NCBI GenBank assembly: GCA_019055375.1
Contig: JAHQIW010000486.1
Location: 62,001-126,000, forward strand
From: Parelaphostrongylus tenuis
Lineage: Eukaryota > Nematoda > Chromadorea > Rhabditida > Metastrongylidae
Direction: 5' to 3'
Length of the DNA: 64,000 bases
Position numbers and translations under genes: made by a program. Positions 35,901 to 48,689 of the stretch are shown here, piece after piece (the first letter of the stretch is position 1; every line of letters starts with the position of its first letter). The notes below the pieces were generated by a model, which was not told where the DNA came from, did not search any database, and saw nothing but the letters and a program-made list of their open reading frames with translations.

Positions 35901-38900
35901 CTAAACCTTCGAAAAATTGCTAAAACTCTCATGAAAAATTTGTGTCCAGCAAATGAGGTCGAATATTCATTTGCCGCCGTCTAACAGAAAGTACCGAAAG
36001 TGTCAATTCTCGACGCAAATGATCTCGAGTCGTGTTCTTGCTCAGGAGGTGCTCCAACGACTGGAGAGGTAATAGTCACAAAAGTCAGAATTGTACGGTC
36101 TATGATCCAGCAACTCCCAGCCCATTTCGGTTAAGTCATTGTCTTTGTCGAGTTGGCGACATGCAGCCTTGCGTTGTCATGAAGCAGAATGGGATTGAGG
36201 CGACGTCGGCGACAGGACCCGATCGCTACGGTCCAAAACACCGTTTGCCTAAATAAAATTTCCTGAGCCTTTCCACGGCTGATGTTCTCAAAAGCGGTTT
36301 GTGTATCGTGCCCCAAGTCGTAGTCACAACCACCAAATTACGACAAAGGCTTCGCTAAGCGGCCTTATTAAGACATCAACGGACAAATTTGGCACCAAAA
36401 GAAAGCTCAGAAGATTCTGCACAAACAGGTATTGATTTTGCCTGAGAGAGGGAAAAATATGCTCGGACTCATGGCGCATATTTTGAATAGTGTTGGTGAG
36501 CAATTTGGAGTACCTCTGGATGGAAAATGTAATGCTTACTGCTCTAGAGCCAAAATCCGTGTCAAGACCCAGTGTTAACAAGAATTTTTGAAATAAAATG
36601 CGACTGACCCTTTGGTGGTGCTGTTTTGTTCAAAGTCTAGAATGCTTCAGTTGGCATGCATTTCTCGATCATCTATTTCATAGTTTTAGCATAATAATCT
36701 TGCTGATTTCCTGAGTCTCAAAGTGAGCACCTTTTTTCTAACATTTGCCTTTTTTGTTACTTTTGAGTCTTCCTAGTAGTGATCGTAAACCAATGGCCAA
36801 AGTATTACATGAACTAGGGCTGTGGTTTGCTAGAGTCAGAATAAATCAGTTTGAAATCTCACGCGAGGCCACTCAAGATTACAACACACTTCTTGCTTGC
36901 GTTCATTTTTTTGGATCTTTGGATTTTATTCAAAATGTTCCTAAAATTTTCACGTGATTTTCTTTCGATTCCTGCTTAAAGGTCTGACTTCTGCTTCATA
37001 ATTTTGCAACGACTGCAATCAAGCCCTTGCCTTTATGCTTTTGGTAAAAGCTCTGCTTTTGATTACTCTGCTTTGAGTAGATAAATGATTGTTTCTTACG
37101 TGCTCCACACAGCAGGATATAGACAAGTGTTATGGCTTGTTGGATGAACAGTTAAAGTATGCAAAATTTGTCTGAGAAAAACCGAAAGTAAGATGGGTCC
37201 TATTTTGAGCACTCAAGTTAACCTACCAGAAAGCGTCTGCAATACAAAGTGGCGCCTAAAGCAATGGAACATACTGATTCAATCCCATCGCTCACAAAGT
37301 GCGCGCTTGTGAAAATCATGTTCTCAACAGCTATCAGTGTGTGCACGAGGAGAGAGCATGAGATGGAAATTCTAAGCTTGGTGTGTTACATAGCCTCTTC
37401 TAATGATTATGAAAACGAGTGAGCTTCCCAGGCAAGAAAAGAACGAAATTCTACTATTTGGAGGATATGTCTAGCACAAACAGGATCCTATTCAGCCTAC
37501 ACTCCAATCACAAAGGGGTATGCACAGTTATAAAATACTGTTGAAAAGGAGTAAACTTGGAGAAATTGGTTCCAGTGACAAATTACTGAATATTCTCAGA
37601 CGCCTTCGAGTTCGCAACCGTTTGTATGACCATCCACGCCAATACAAAATTGCGCGATTATCTCTAACAGTAGAGATGATGATTGCATGAGTCCCAGTAG
37701 CGCATACATAACCGTTCGTAAAGCATTTGTGGATGAACACATTGAGGAAACGGGTACACCATTCTGCGACCGTATGAAGGAGCACTTAATCGGAAACGAG
37801 AACCAAATAATGCACTCGACTACCCACGCATATGACAGAAAATGTAATAGAACTCAAATTGATGTACAATTTGTCATCTTTGCAGTGTGATGTAGAACTC
37901 TGGAGCTTAAGACTCTCGAATCAGTCCGGACGAAATCCGTGAAACCAAAAACCAACTGCGGGAAGGAACGCCACTTTGTTACGCGTAATTCGACACAATA
38001 TATGAGGCAGTCATTTTGATGTAAGAAGTGCATTGGTAATCCAAGTGAACGCCGTACAGTTGAACTGGAAGTGGAATAATCAAGATGAAAGCTTATAGAG
38101 AACAGTGAGTGCGTGGTTTAGTAATTTTGTTTCAGATATGACTAAAATTTGAAGTTTCTGGTTTTCCTGTTATGATTGTGGGGAGATTTAGTTCACTGGT
38201 TTGCATCTTGAGTCGAATTGATCTTTCCAGGCTATGAAGAAGAGAATTTGGCCAACACGTCATTTTTTGTCAACGAATAATGTAATCAGAACGTTAGAAT
38301 TTTAGTCACATTTGAAACAAAACTGCTGACTCACACACTCAGTGTTCTCCATAAACTTTCGAACTGGATATTCCACGTCGAGTCCAACTGTACGGCGTTC
38401 ACATGGATTGCCAGTGCACCTCTCACAGCAAAATAAATGCTTTATATATTGTGTCGAATGAAGCGTAACAACGTGGCATTCCTTCCCGCAGTTGGTTTTT
38501 GGTTTCACGGAGAGCAACCGGAATGGCGCGTGAGCGCCGTTGCCGAGTGGTTGTGATGCCAGTCACGGCGCGCGTGCAGCAGAACTCCACTCCCCACTTC
38601 TCTTCGCAGTCAACACTAACGTCCTATGCAACGCCACAGTAGGGCTATGCTTGAGATTGCAAGAAGACTCGTTCAACCAGTATTCTATGCCATTCAAGAA
38701 GAAGACAAACAACGATTGAATGCTAGAAGTAATGAAATCGCACAGTGAAAAAAGCACTGTGAAGACGAATCAAATAAAGTGCTAAGAAACATCATAATAG
38801 TAGCCTCATGTGTGCTCATCAAGAAAACATCGAGCTATATTAATAGGCATATCTCTCTCACAACACTTTTAATTTTCATTCCCTCCTTCTTCGATCATTC

Positions 38901-40380
38901 CATTTTCTCTACAAAAATTCAGGGCAAAATAATTTCTATCGAACACTTCAATCTACTCAGTGTGAGTATGTCCCTTCCGCGTTCTTCGAATAGCGTAATC
39001 GCAGTGGTAGTAATTCCGTTTATCACGAGGACGGTCTAGCGTACCCAAGCTCCCGCTCGACCTTGCTCTAAGCCCATCGGACTTCTCGTCTTCCCGCAGT
39101 CAGAGTTCGGCGACACTCACGACTACGAATGAAAAAATGTGAAGTGACCAAATCCGTAAGCAAAAAACTTCTGAATATTTTCTAGATGGTGAATGCGAGA
39201 AGATATTCGAATGCACAGAGTTCTGGGATTCGAGCAATGTGATGTTACGACATGTTATAATGATAAATGTGGTAATTTTCTGATTAGTAATCCTATAATG
39301 CTTCTCTATAGAGTAAGTATCAGACTAATGTATCTATTTTTCGCAAAACATTATTTGAAGCTAGTTTTGCAATGTATTACCACCACACCTCTGATTTGGT
39401 GTAAAAAAAATTTCCTGGTATTCCGCAATATCGCTACTAGGACACTTCTCAACGATTGCCATAAACATTGTGGAAAGTTCAACTGGTATAGAATAAGTAT
39501 CTACCATTGTAGAAACAATGCAAAAAGGATGCTATAACGATTTTGTAGCAGCGTTTGGGACAGCCAGTGCACAACTTCCAACTTAGTGGAACATTTGAGC
39601 CAGTAACTTATCCACTATTGAAAGATAACATTGAATATTGAGAAGACTAGTGAAAAGAAAAGAAAAGAAAAGAATGGGTGTACTTTCAAAAGTTTTTGCG
39701 TCATTTAAAAAATCACAAATGTACCTGCGCAAAGTGTGGAATTTCGCTGCAAAGTTTCACTTCTAACGATCGTTTCCAAATCAATGGAGCGAACATGATC
39801 GATATAAATCCAACATTTATGTGGTTGGCAGCTCAGCCAACAGAATTTCTTCAGAAATATGTGTTCAAGCGAGGCAAATTTTGACTCGGCGGTTTGTCAC
39901 TCAGGTAGAAAAACATCCTCGAGCAATTCTGAACACAACATCTAGGATCAATACACCCTTTCATGAATAACGTTCACAAGGAAACGAATTATTTTTGATG
40001 TAGCGCGTCAGATTTATTACAACTCTCAACTTTAACACTGCATATCTCTAATGATAGTGAAAAGTCTCAAGTTAGGTAAGAGTCTAAACAGTTCACATGA
40101 AAATCTTTCTTAACAATAGGATGCAGTTTTTTTTCATTCTGCAGCAATAAATTTCAGATTTTCTAGCGTGTGTCATACGCTTCCTTCCCTCAGTTTTATC
40201 GAGACCCATATTTCGAACAATTATCCTATTGAATTGCCTGGAACGCCTGTTTTTTCAAGATATTACGTAAACTACATGCAACAGTCAATGGTTGGAGATC
40301 CCGTACTCTGATTTTTTGTGAATACTAACTTCGCTCTCGATATTTTTGTAAAACTCTCATCTCAAGAAAGTTTGAAGCTG

Positions 40381-40425
<45 letters not shown>

Positions 40426-43400
40426 GTACGTCAGTAAACCTATTCCATTATAAAAGTGTCGATTGAACGTCCTCCTATGAGCCTGTTTTGTCTTTCGGTT
40501 CTCAAGCACTCCAATCGTTGGAAATTTCCTCTAGAAAAACGGATTTTGTTACGAATATTTTGAAAGATTATATAAAATAAATGTGGATGCTTCGAATTCA
40601 TCGAGAGGTCTATGATGTTTGCTTCATTTCAAAATTCGTACTAAATTTGATGAGATGTGTAAATCGTAGTGTGAAGGGAAGCAATTACTGAAACATTACT
40701 AACGTACCACCATACTCAAGATGAAACTGATATTACTGGAATTCCAGTTTTACTCCACAAATTCGACTAAATCTGAACAGCAACACAACATTAATAGATT
40801 GGAATATATTGTCTGTAATGGTGGCCGCATTCGAAATAAGAATGGCATGTTAAATTTCTTTTGAAATCAACTAATGCAACGAAATTTTGATAAGAAAAAG
40901 ATCAAAATGCTTACAAATACGATATGGATTATTACAGGCTAATCTTCTCATTACTTCGGTTATTATAATCATAGCAATGTATATCTCTCTAGTTGCTATA
41001 ATTGGAAAGCCAGTGTGTGAGTTACTTAGCCGATATAATGTTTCCAAATGGTTTTATTACTGAAATCTCTTTGATTTTTCTTGCTTCTATTTTCTATAAC
41101 TGAAAAGTACGTCTTAATTTTTTCTTCTCTCATCTAGACAAGATTACAGTTAATCCGTACTCAAATTCGACAACATCAACTGACAGTACAATGTATGATA
41201 TAACGTCATCAACATTCTCCGTTTTCTTTTACTGGATCGCTTCGGTAATAGCTGGATATTTTTTCAAACAAATTCGACTCCCATCGCTATTCGGTAGGTG
41301 TCAAAGCCGTCAAATTTCTTTAACTCAAATTTCAAATAAACCTTACGGCAGCGTCCGCTATTCCGACATACGCGTTAGCTCATAACGTGCGGCAGTGATT
41401 ACGGTTCTTCAGAACTATTTTTAGCCCACTCGAATCTTCTCTAGTCATTCCTTTTTTTGTAAGCCGAGCAACAGCTGCAAGTTCAGAAAGCCAATTCACT
41501 GCGTTGAAATTCAGCACTAATTACTAAATATTGTTTCCACTGCGATGCTGTGACTGGTGCAGACGTTATGGTTTAAGGAACAAGTGTAAGAAAGTAGGGA
41601 AAAGCAGAACAAAGTCGCCATCCATTACTAACAAGGGGTTTGAAAAATCAAAGAATAGTGGTAAGCGGCTGTTCGATTAATTGTAATGCTCTACTTTGAC
41701 GTATTTTTTATCTGTTTCTGAAATAGGTTCGATAATAATTTGTATTGTGCTCCTAATTCTTTCAAAATTACTACATAATTGAAACATAATTGAGAGAAAG
41801 TTTAAGGCCTTTCTCGTTCACGGTTAACTTTGCAAAAATCTAACAGCCATCACCATTTTTGAAAGTGTTGTAAAAAACTGGCAACTGAACTTGCGAATTA
41901 CACAAATTTACAAACAATCACAAATCCTCGTAACGTACCTGCAACTGGCATTAGGAGTTCATGATCACTAGAATATCTTTGCTGTAGGAGCACTTTGCGT
42001 GGGAGTGTTTGTCAAGCACGTACATTCGCTTTCTAATCTCTTCGTCGTTGACGAGTATTGGCATGTGATTGTTCGGAAGCTCTGTCTTGTCATCATCATT
42101 ATTCGATGGGGACTCGGCATCAACGGGACGTATATTCGAAAAAATCCAGTAAGTTAATCTTGTACTTCTTACTTTGCATAAGAGCACATTAACGTCCAGA
42201 TTCTTGCGTTTAGCTCGGTGAAACGTTGTTCACTGCTAGAAAGGTGATTGTATTGTACGCTTCCACATTCCTAGTCTTATAGCTTGTTCACCCAAGCTCA
42301 AGTTTTTTGTATCTCAACAAGCCTGCAATTCTTTTCTCTTTATTTTCTTGATTAATTTTTAATCACAATCCTATGCACTTCCCTACTCTTGTTAGCATGA
42401 GAACAAGCGGCTTTTGCTTCGTACCAGCATTTTCTTCGCTTTCGCTTAACTTTGTAGCATGAGCAGATTCTGCTAGAGAAACGGAGGACGACTTTCTGTG
42501 CGTCGATTAAATCCTGAGCAATGCACATGTATTTGGCTTCTTCAGGTACTAAAGAGGTGACCTGTGTATCTCTTCCATACAATGACCTGCGGTCTCCTAG
42601 TGAGATATCAAGTTAGAACTACCATCCTCAAATACCTGACTGACACCACTTTGCCAAATTTTAAAAGTGTGGAAGGATCATAAAAGTGAAATTCAAAATC
42701 TACCCAGCAATAACTGCGCAATAGAGAATACCTCTAACCACTGTACTGCGCGTATGCGCTTACAGTGGAACAGATAGAAATTATTTACGCGGCTTGAAAA
42801 TTCACTGAAATTGGCCAATATGGGTGATCAAACATATTGACTATTTTGTACGTTACTGTTATTGATCGGCTGATAGATGTTTGATATGTTACGTAATGTT
42901 GTAAAACCTTGATTGAAAGTGGTATCTTTTGATTTGTAAATGAATTTGCTTTTTCATATGCTATCAACAGTAGAACAGAACAATTTTCAAGGCCTATCCA
43001 TTGGCGCTGGGAGTTCTTTCTGCGATTGCTGAAGCACTCGCGATTGCTACTGTCTCAATAGTCTTCTTCAAAATTCGTTTCGAGTTTGGAGTAATCGGCG
43101 GGTGAGTATTATGTGTTCCAGTTTTTCTTCTACTCGGGCACAATCTTAAATACGATTTTGTGAGATTGAGATATGGTTTCCATGTGCATGGAGAAAAGGA
43201 AGGATAGGCAATGATTTCAACTTACATTTTGACGCCATTGTGGTCTGTGCAAATTTAGTTCACTGCATTTTCATTTCAGTAGTTCCCTTCATTAATGTTT
43301 TGGGTTATAGTTTTCATGTTTGCTTCAATGATAGCTTTTTCGCTATAAGTGGTGTAAAACAGTAATCCAAGGTAAACTATCCTCACTATTCTGAATGTAT

Positions 43401-46400
43401 TAGCTGCTCTGTGGAGGAATTTGTGCGCCTGTTTGAATTGTGGTAGGTGACAACATGCCTGCCATACTAGCGCACTTAAGTTTGTACGTTAAAATTTTTT
43501 CGCTATGAGAGAATTGCGAATTGCTTAGAAGATTTGTAGTAGGTGTTATTGTTATTTACGCGTCCGACGTTACCGGAAAGTATAATCTGCATAGAATTTT
43601 CTCCTTGCAACCATTATTTTCCTTATCATCACACGGTCCAACATCACATTCTGTTTCGCTGATCCAAAAACTTCTGCCATTTGACTCGGTCTCTGTATTC
43701 ACTGCTACAAATGTCTCCGAATGTTTCACGTGTCGCCTCTGCTGCTGCTTGAGGAATTCGAGTTCATTTCTTGCTTTATTTGATCCACATCACAATTTTT
43801 TTCTGCCTAATTTCACCGAGTGGTGCATGTGGAGCAGTTGTTAGAGGTGCTGTGCGTCGCGCACGAGGTCAGTGGTTCAATCTCACGCTCATTGCTCACA
43901 AGCCATCCATCCTTCCGGGGTCAGTAAATTGGTAACAGACTGGCCTCAGACTTGTCTAATAGGATAAGCAGCACTGACTCGGTTCAGCGGAAGGCCACCG
44001 CGAGTCATTGTAAAGGCCAGACATGAATTAAATCACCTTAAACGAAGTTAAAAATTGCTTTACCTTTTTGTTTTGATTGTGCAGATCCCAACAATTCAGC
44101 ACATGATTCGTTTCCTCGAGTTCATCACTGGACTGAGGATTTGTCTTCTTTATGACTGTCGTGAAGTGCTATTAGAGGACATTCCTTCACAATTTTGAAC
44201 ATAGCCATTCTAGTGCGTTCTGGAAAGCGTTCGTTATTATTTATCGGTGAGTATTGGACGGAGGTGGAGAGTCACGTCGCATCGAACCGCGCCATTCGGC
44301 CACACGTCTGCTCGACTTCATTAATGCGTAAAATAGTGGTTAAACGAGGTGGTGAAGCTACGACCTTCTCAAGCGTTCCGTTGATTTGTCGCAAAAGAGT
44401 TGATGGAGGGGGGCGAACTGGCATTTTTCCTCAAAAGCTGACCAGATACCGTCTCCCTCCCCCCACAGCTAATTGAAACATCTGAATGATATGAGGATAT
44501 AAGAACTGAGAACATTAGCAACAAAAAGACACACACGCACGCATTGAAATCACTTGTCCTCACTTTCTTCACATTTCGCTATAGATCTTCCATGACTCAA
44601 CGTGCTACATGGAAATTAACAAGTCAAAAACTTCCTCTTTTGTCTTTCAATAATCTGTTGTTGTGACCATTTGGGTTTGAAAGTCGTTTCATGTGTAATA
44701 ATCAGGATTGTTACTTTGATTATCATTTGTTTATACTGCCATAGAAGACAATTTTTCTCAAGGCATCACTACTTTAGATCTTGAAGGCTAGGACCATCAT
44801 CGTTTCCTTTTTTTCTTTTTCGTCTTTCCAGAGCAGTACGTTCAGTCCTTAGTCTCAAACTAGTAGAAAACAATATAATATTGTATGAAACCACTAAGAT
44901 GAAGTTATTATTACCATTTACTAAAATTCTTCAAGTCTGCATTATATATAACCAGTATTTGGTAATTACTTACGTTACAGTTGTTAATATGAATCGGACA
45001 AACCTCCGCAATGGCAGGATATAATAACGTCGCTCAATGGTGGATGTCTTTTCTGATGACAGTTACGACTTGCATCTAGTCGTAAAACGATCGATGCATA
45101 ACGTTAGAGCTGTTTATCCTCCCAGACAAGTCTGGTAGCAATTTTAGCGACAACTGAGGGATGAAGGTTTGGTGAGCAATGAAGGCGAGATCGAACCACC
45201 TAAGACAAAGCCAAAATGAAGCTAAAGCAGTGACATTTAGATGAGTGGCATGTAATTTAGCCAACTTATGTTGAATTCAGTGTTCTTCGCAAGCATTGGA
45301 AACTGCACGACCTTATGTACATAACGCACCAAGTTAAGGGTCAACGTGAACTTGTTGAAGTAATTTTGTAGTAATGTTTGCTTGCTGACGAAAATAGTTC
45401 TAGATTCTTACTAGCGACCGTTTCGCCTGCAATTTGTGGACCGGTGATGTTGAAATTGCAAAAGCAACAGCTGGGAACAGATAAAGTTGTGCTTTTTCAA
45501 AGATTATCTATACAAGCACCGTGATGATAATCATTTAGAATATTCCGAGTTTTGTACCAGCTGCATGCTGCTTTGACAACACTTTTTCGATCATTATCGT
45601 CACTCTGACGACGGCTATTACGTTCACAAACGGTTGGATAAAATTAATCTTACGTGATTTTCACTCTTGATTATTACACTTGTAGTCATATTGAGTTTTG
45701 CAGAACTGAGATTCTCTGTTTTCGTCAGAAATGCAGGTGAGATTGTTCTATGCGGATTTGTGGGAATATTCATAGGTAAGTTATCGGTCGGTCTGTTGTA
45801 CAGCGATTAAATTTTAAGAAAAATGTGAAGTACAGATGTACAATTCAGGATGGGTACTGTGGTTCTATCCATTACCAAATCAAAAGAATACACATATGTG
45901 CAGAATTTTACTGCTCATCTTCCTATCCATTGCAATAATTTTAGGTCCGTATTTTTCAAAGTTTGTTGAGGTTTCTAAGTCTGAATATTGATTATTCAAA
46001 CGGAAATGTTCTAGGAATGAATGCTGTGCAACATGCATTTCCTGGAATAGTCGCTTGCTTGTTAACTTGCTTCGTAGCCCCTAGTCGATGGCGCACCGAC
46101 AATCCGAAAAAGGTTTGCGTCATTATCGTTTTCGACTTTTGCTCATAATGTTTCACTTCGTTCCTTCGTCATTTTGATCTTTATTATAAATCTTAGATTG
46201 AACCTGTCGCTAATTTCTTTGCTTATACGTGGTACTATGTGGCTTCTCCAATATTGTTTTCGCTCGTCGGAACCCTCCTTGATTTTACCCAGGTTAGCAC
46301 CCTTAAAAGCTTAAAAACCTTAAATATGATTTACGATAAGTAAGCGCAGTAGATGGAGATGTCATCCAAAACGGACACCATAACCACGGATTTGGCCTCA

Positions 46401-48194
46401 CTTCGAGCTAATCAAGCCTCTCATCTCTCCAGACTAGGTAAATATGGTCATAATTATGAAAAAAATGTCTCTAAATCCATAAAAAGTAATGTGGCGGCGC
46501 TCTGTGATAGAGAACACTCTAGTGGATCTTTCTCATTTCGCGAAAAGTCAACTTGATCAACATTAACAACGTCCACAAAAAGATAATTTTTTGAGTAGCA
46601 GCCACAAAGACTTTAGTTGAGGCTAAATGTAGACAATAATTAGGTGAAAGAAGAAAAAGGATCCTCACTATGTACAATGACCGATTTTACTTTTTGCATC
46701 GCAATTTTTGTCGACCTCATCGCCAGGATTTTTGGTCTTCCACCAATATCGTTAACTGCTGGTTACGTCGATTGTCTCAAATTCTTCGAGATGCTAGAGC
46801 GTTCTCAGTTCTTTATCGTTGGAATGTGACATCTTTTTGCTAGAAAGATAAAAGCCGGCTGATCACTGTCGAAATAATATCAATTTTTTTGATCCCGGTG
46901 TTGTGCAAGAAAGGTGACCGTTTTCGTACTGCTTGCAAACACTGTGCTATCCATCCCGCTTGGTGGTGCAAATGAATGTCAGAACAGTATAATCAATGAG
47001 TTGGAAGTATTGAAAACTCGTAACATTACAATGTGCCAAACGCCATGCAAATGCTTTTTACCGTATTAGATTTTGCAGCGTGTTTTGATTTCATGGAAAA
47101 TTAGGACACTATTAAGTCTCTGTTTTTGGTACTTTTTTACATTATTATTTTTATTTCCAATTTCTTCCACTACATCTTAATGATAGATACCCATGGATCG
47201 TATTTTTGCGGCTTGTGTCCTAGTATTGGTTGGCGTAATAGCTCGTCTAGTCAGCGGATTTGCCATCGTCATTTGCTCACCGTTAAGTATCGGCGAACAG
47301 TTTGTTGTCGTATGGTCACTTGTACCAAAAGCTACCGTTCAGGTGCCTTTACTCTCTTTGCGTAGATCTTCTCTGAACCCTTTTTTGAATTTCCCTATTT
47401 CAGGCTGCTCTTGGTCCCAATCTTTTGACGTCAGTCGAGAAATTTCCTGAATTCAAAGATGATGCCACATTTGTGCATTTTAATCTCTAATTTTTTTTCT
47501 TGCAATTAACTAATTAAGCTGATGCGTTTTAGTAATGGTTAAGACCATATTAGTTCAAAATCTTAGTTTTTGTGTGTACATGGAGAAAATTTGTTCAATT
47601 TTGATAAATCGCATTTACAAATCTCATCATCTCAAACAGATTGGCACATAAAGCATTTACTTAAACACCTAATATTTTGAATGACTTCCTACTAATAATG
47701 AAATCTTAAAGTCTTTAGAAAAATTGTTTCAGGTGGTGGCAAGTTGTATCTTAACAGTGGCAATTACAGCTCCTATCGGCGCCATTATTCTCGACTATGT
47801 AGCTCCACGTCTTATGAGAAAGGCGTCAGCGCTAACAGTTAGTGAATAAAGTTCAGAAAATACCTTAGAGAACTGAGTGGTGAGCAAAAAAACGGCCTCA
47901 GGCGAGAATCGAGCCGTGTTCCATCTTTTCCTGGGAAGCGTGCTTTACCACTACACCACTGAGGCACGTTTGCATCACCACTCGCCCAAGTTTCAGAAAA
48001 GTCAAATATATCTTAACTTATTTTCGTTTACTTCTCCTCCTTTTCCTATTTTCATTTAGAATAACCAGGTTGCTGCTGCGAATCATACGGATCGCAAAAC
48101 GTCATTGGAGACAATCGTTGAAGAGTGCAGAAATAAAATGCGGTTCAAACGAGTGCGTGCATTTTCATTACAAATAGGAAACACAAACAGATAA
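32925..48194 (+). CDS. SLC9B/NHA-type Na+/H+ antiporter
   Basis: Firm exons are 40938-41016, 41138-41293, 41988-42148, 42992-43101, 45404-45485, 45539-45632, 45686-45775, 45819-45944, 46015-46112, 46197-46292, 47187-47342, 47404-47472, 47733-47837 and 48060-48194. 39186-39271 is likely; 32927-32989 and 33035-33104 are tentative. All phases join, giving about 591 residues. Motifs in order: AGYFFKQIRLPSLFG, IIIIRWGLGIN, TVSPAICGPVML, AACCFDN, FYPLPNQ, AFPGIVACLL, VPKATVQAALGP, ITAPIGAIILDYVAPRLM. The family exchanges sodium for protons across membranes with multiple helices. The ion-site DD is DN here (282-283). Acceptors at 45819/45831 and 45686/45704 are ambiguous. The start lies two bases after TTTCAG. 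A 6-kb intron holds a mariner relic, and other introns hold SINEs. Confidence 0.88.
33110..35960. other. Proposed long antiporter intron, no separate gene seen
   Basis: Short ORFs only (75-79 residues on both strands), none with recognisable motifs. If the two 5' exons are not part of the antiporter, this is simply intergenic. Confidence 0.35.
35970..36330 (-). pseudogene. mariner transposase remnant 3
   Basis: Minus strand gives ILLHDNARLHVANSTKTM, then TEMGWELLDHRPYNSDF, then after a frame change LEHLLSKNTTRDHLRRE. These match the HDN, GWE..PHPPYSPD and C-terminal blocks of mariner, and the last part is close to remnant 1 at 15.1 kb. The N-terminal half and C-terminal end are absent. Confidence 0.85.
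37935..38115 (+). pseudogene. Broken copy of the cysteine-rich exon
   Basis: Plus-strand SVKPKTNCGKERH and CIGNPSERRTVELEVE align with the exon at 38310-38517 on the other strand, but in-frame TGA and TAA interrupt it and two cysteines are changed (C to R and C to S). It is a decayed inverted duplicate about 200 bp away. Confidence 0.7.
38310..38517 (-). CDS. Cysteine-rich exon, unknown protein
   Basis: A single open frame ends with FCFKCD and a TGA/TAA-type stop, about 68 residues from SVKPKTNCGKECHVV through CCERCTGNPCERRTVGLD to ENTECVSQQFCFKCD. Nine or ten cysteines in this span point to a disulphide-rich extracellular domain. There is no ATG, and the only start-like codon is TTG, so this is probably a 3'-terminal exon whose upstream exons I could not find, or a relic that stayed open. 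The family is not recognised. It lies antisense inside the proposed long antiporter intron. Confidence 0.4.
39650..39676. repeat. (GAAAA)n microsatellite
   Basis: Five uninterrupted GAAAA-type units within the intron between the likely and firm antiporter exons. Confidence 0.9.
40385..40424. repeat. (TA)n microsatellite
   Basis: About 20 TA units in the antiporter intron upstream of 40938. Confidence 0.95.
43822..44140 (+). repeat. tRNA-headed SINE in antiporter intron
   Basis: Head tgcatgtggagcagttgtta (box A region), box B region gtggttcaatctc, ctcagacttgtctaatagga, cagcactgactcggttcagc, then a tail including tgcagatcccaacaattcag that also occurs near 5655. Nearly full length. Confidence 0.85.
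45085..45245 (-). repeat. tRNA-headed SINE fragment in the same intron
   Basis: tatcctcccagacaagtctg, gagggatgaaggtttggtga and gcgagatcgaacca match the head half of the SINE in reverse orientation relative to the copy at 43.8 kb. Confidence 0.75.
47868..47995 (-). repeat. tRNA-like element with short terminal inverted repeats, last antiporter intron
   Basis: Minus strand contains GCCTCAGTGGTGTAGTGGTA (acceptor and D-arm with box A) and GGCTCGATTCTCGCC (box B), followed by CTGAGGC, complementary to the first seven bases. The T stem does not pair well, so it is a decayed tRNA-like core. It is flanked by related inverted sequences (actgagtggtgagcaaa and tgcatcaccactcgccc). A sister element is at 63605-63807. 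Confidence 0.7.
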
Positions 48195-48357
48195 TAGCAC
48201 TGTCCGGTCGATGAGTATTAATTCATCTAAAAGAATTATTCTTTGGTGTTTTGTGCATTGTTATTTCGTATAACGAGTCATGAAAATTTCTTGTGAAATT
48301 TATTGTACAAGACGTGAATTTATTCGATTTTTCGTACTAATAACAAACTTTACGACA

Positions 48358-48363
48358 AATAAA
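48358..48363 (+). terminator. Polyadenylation signal of the antiporter gene
   Basis: AATAAA lies about 165 bases after the distal stop codon at 48192-48194. Confidence 0.5.
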
Positions 48364-48689
48364 AGTGTTATGCAGATGCTTCATACGTCATACCACTGCT
48401 AAGAAGCTGTAAAACTGATAATTTATGAGTCTTTTATATAGCTCATGTCAATCGAATTTAAAGACAAAACCTGCAGCGACCATTAATCCTCTGTGGATTA
48501 TTCTCACACAGTGGACTCTATTACATCAGAGAGTAAGCCAGGGGTTGGCATCAAAGCAAAGACATTGTTTGCAACTATTATTCCGGTGCAAAATTAATAT
48601 TGGTATCAGATGTGAATCTTAAACCATGATAACTAGGCTCAAAAACATCTCTATTGATCAGAACAAGAACCATACGTTCAAGACATTTT

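Noticed and set aside
41951..42187. 78-residue minus ORF
   Set aside because: It is the antisense shadow of antiporter exon 41988-42148, whose plus frame has the IIIIRWGLGIN motif and correct splice phase.
42352..42582. 76-residue minus ORF in an antiporter intron
   Set aside because: Basic, cysteine-containing composition looked coding, but there are no matching exons and no recognised family.
46353..46556. 67-residue plus ORF between antiporter exons
   Set aside because: The flanking exons join directly in phase and match the family without it.
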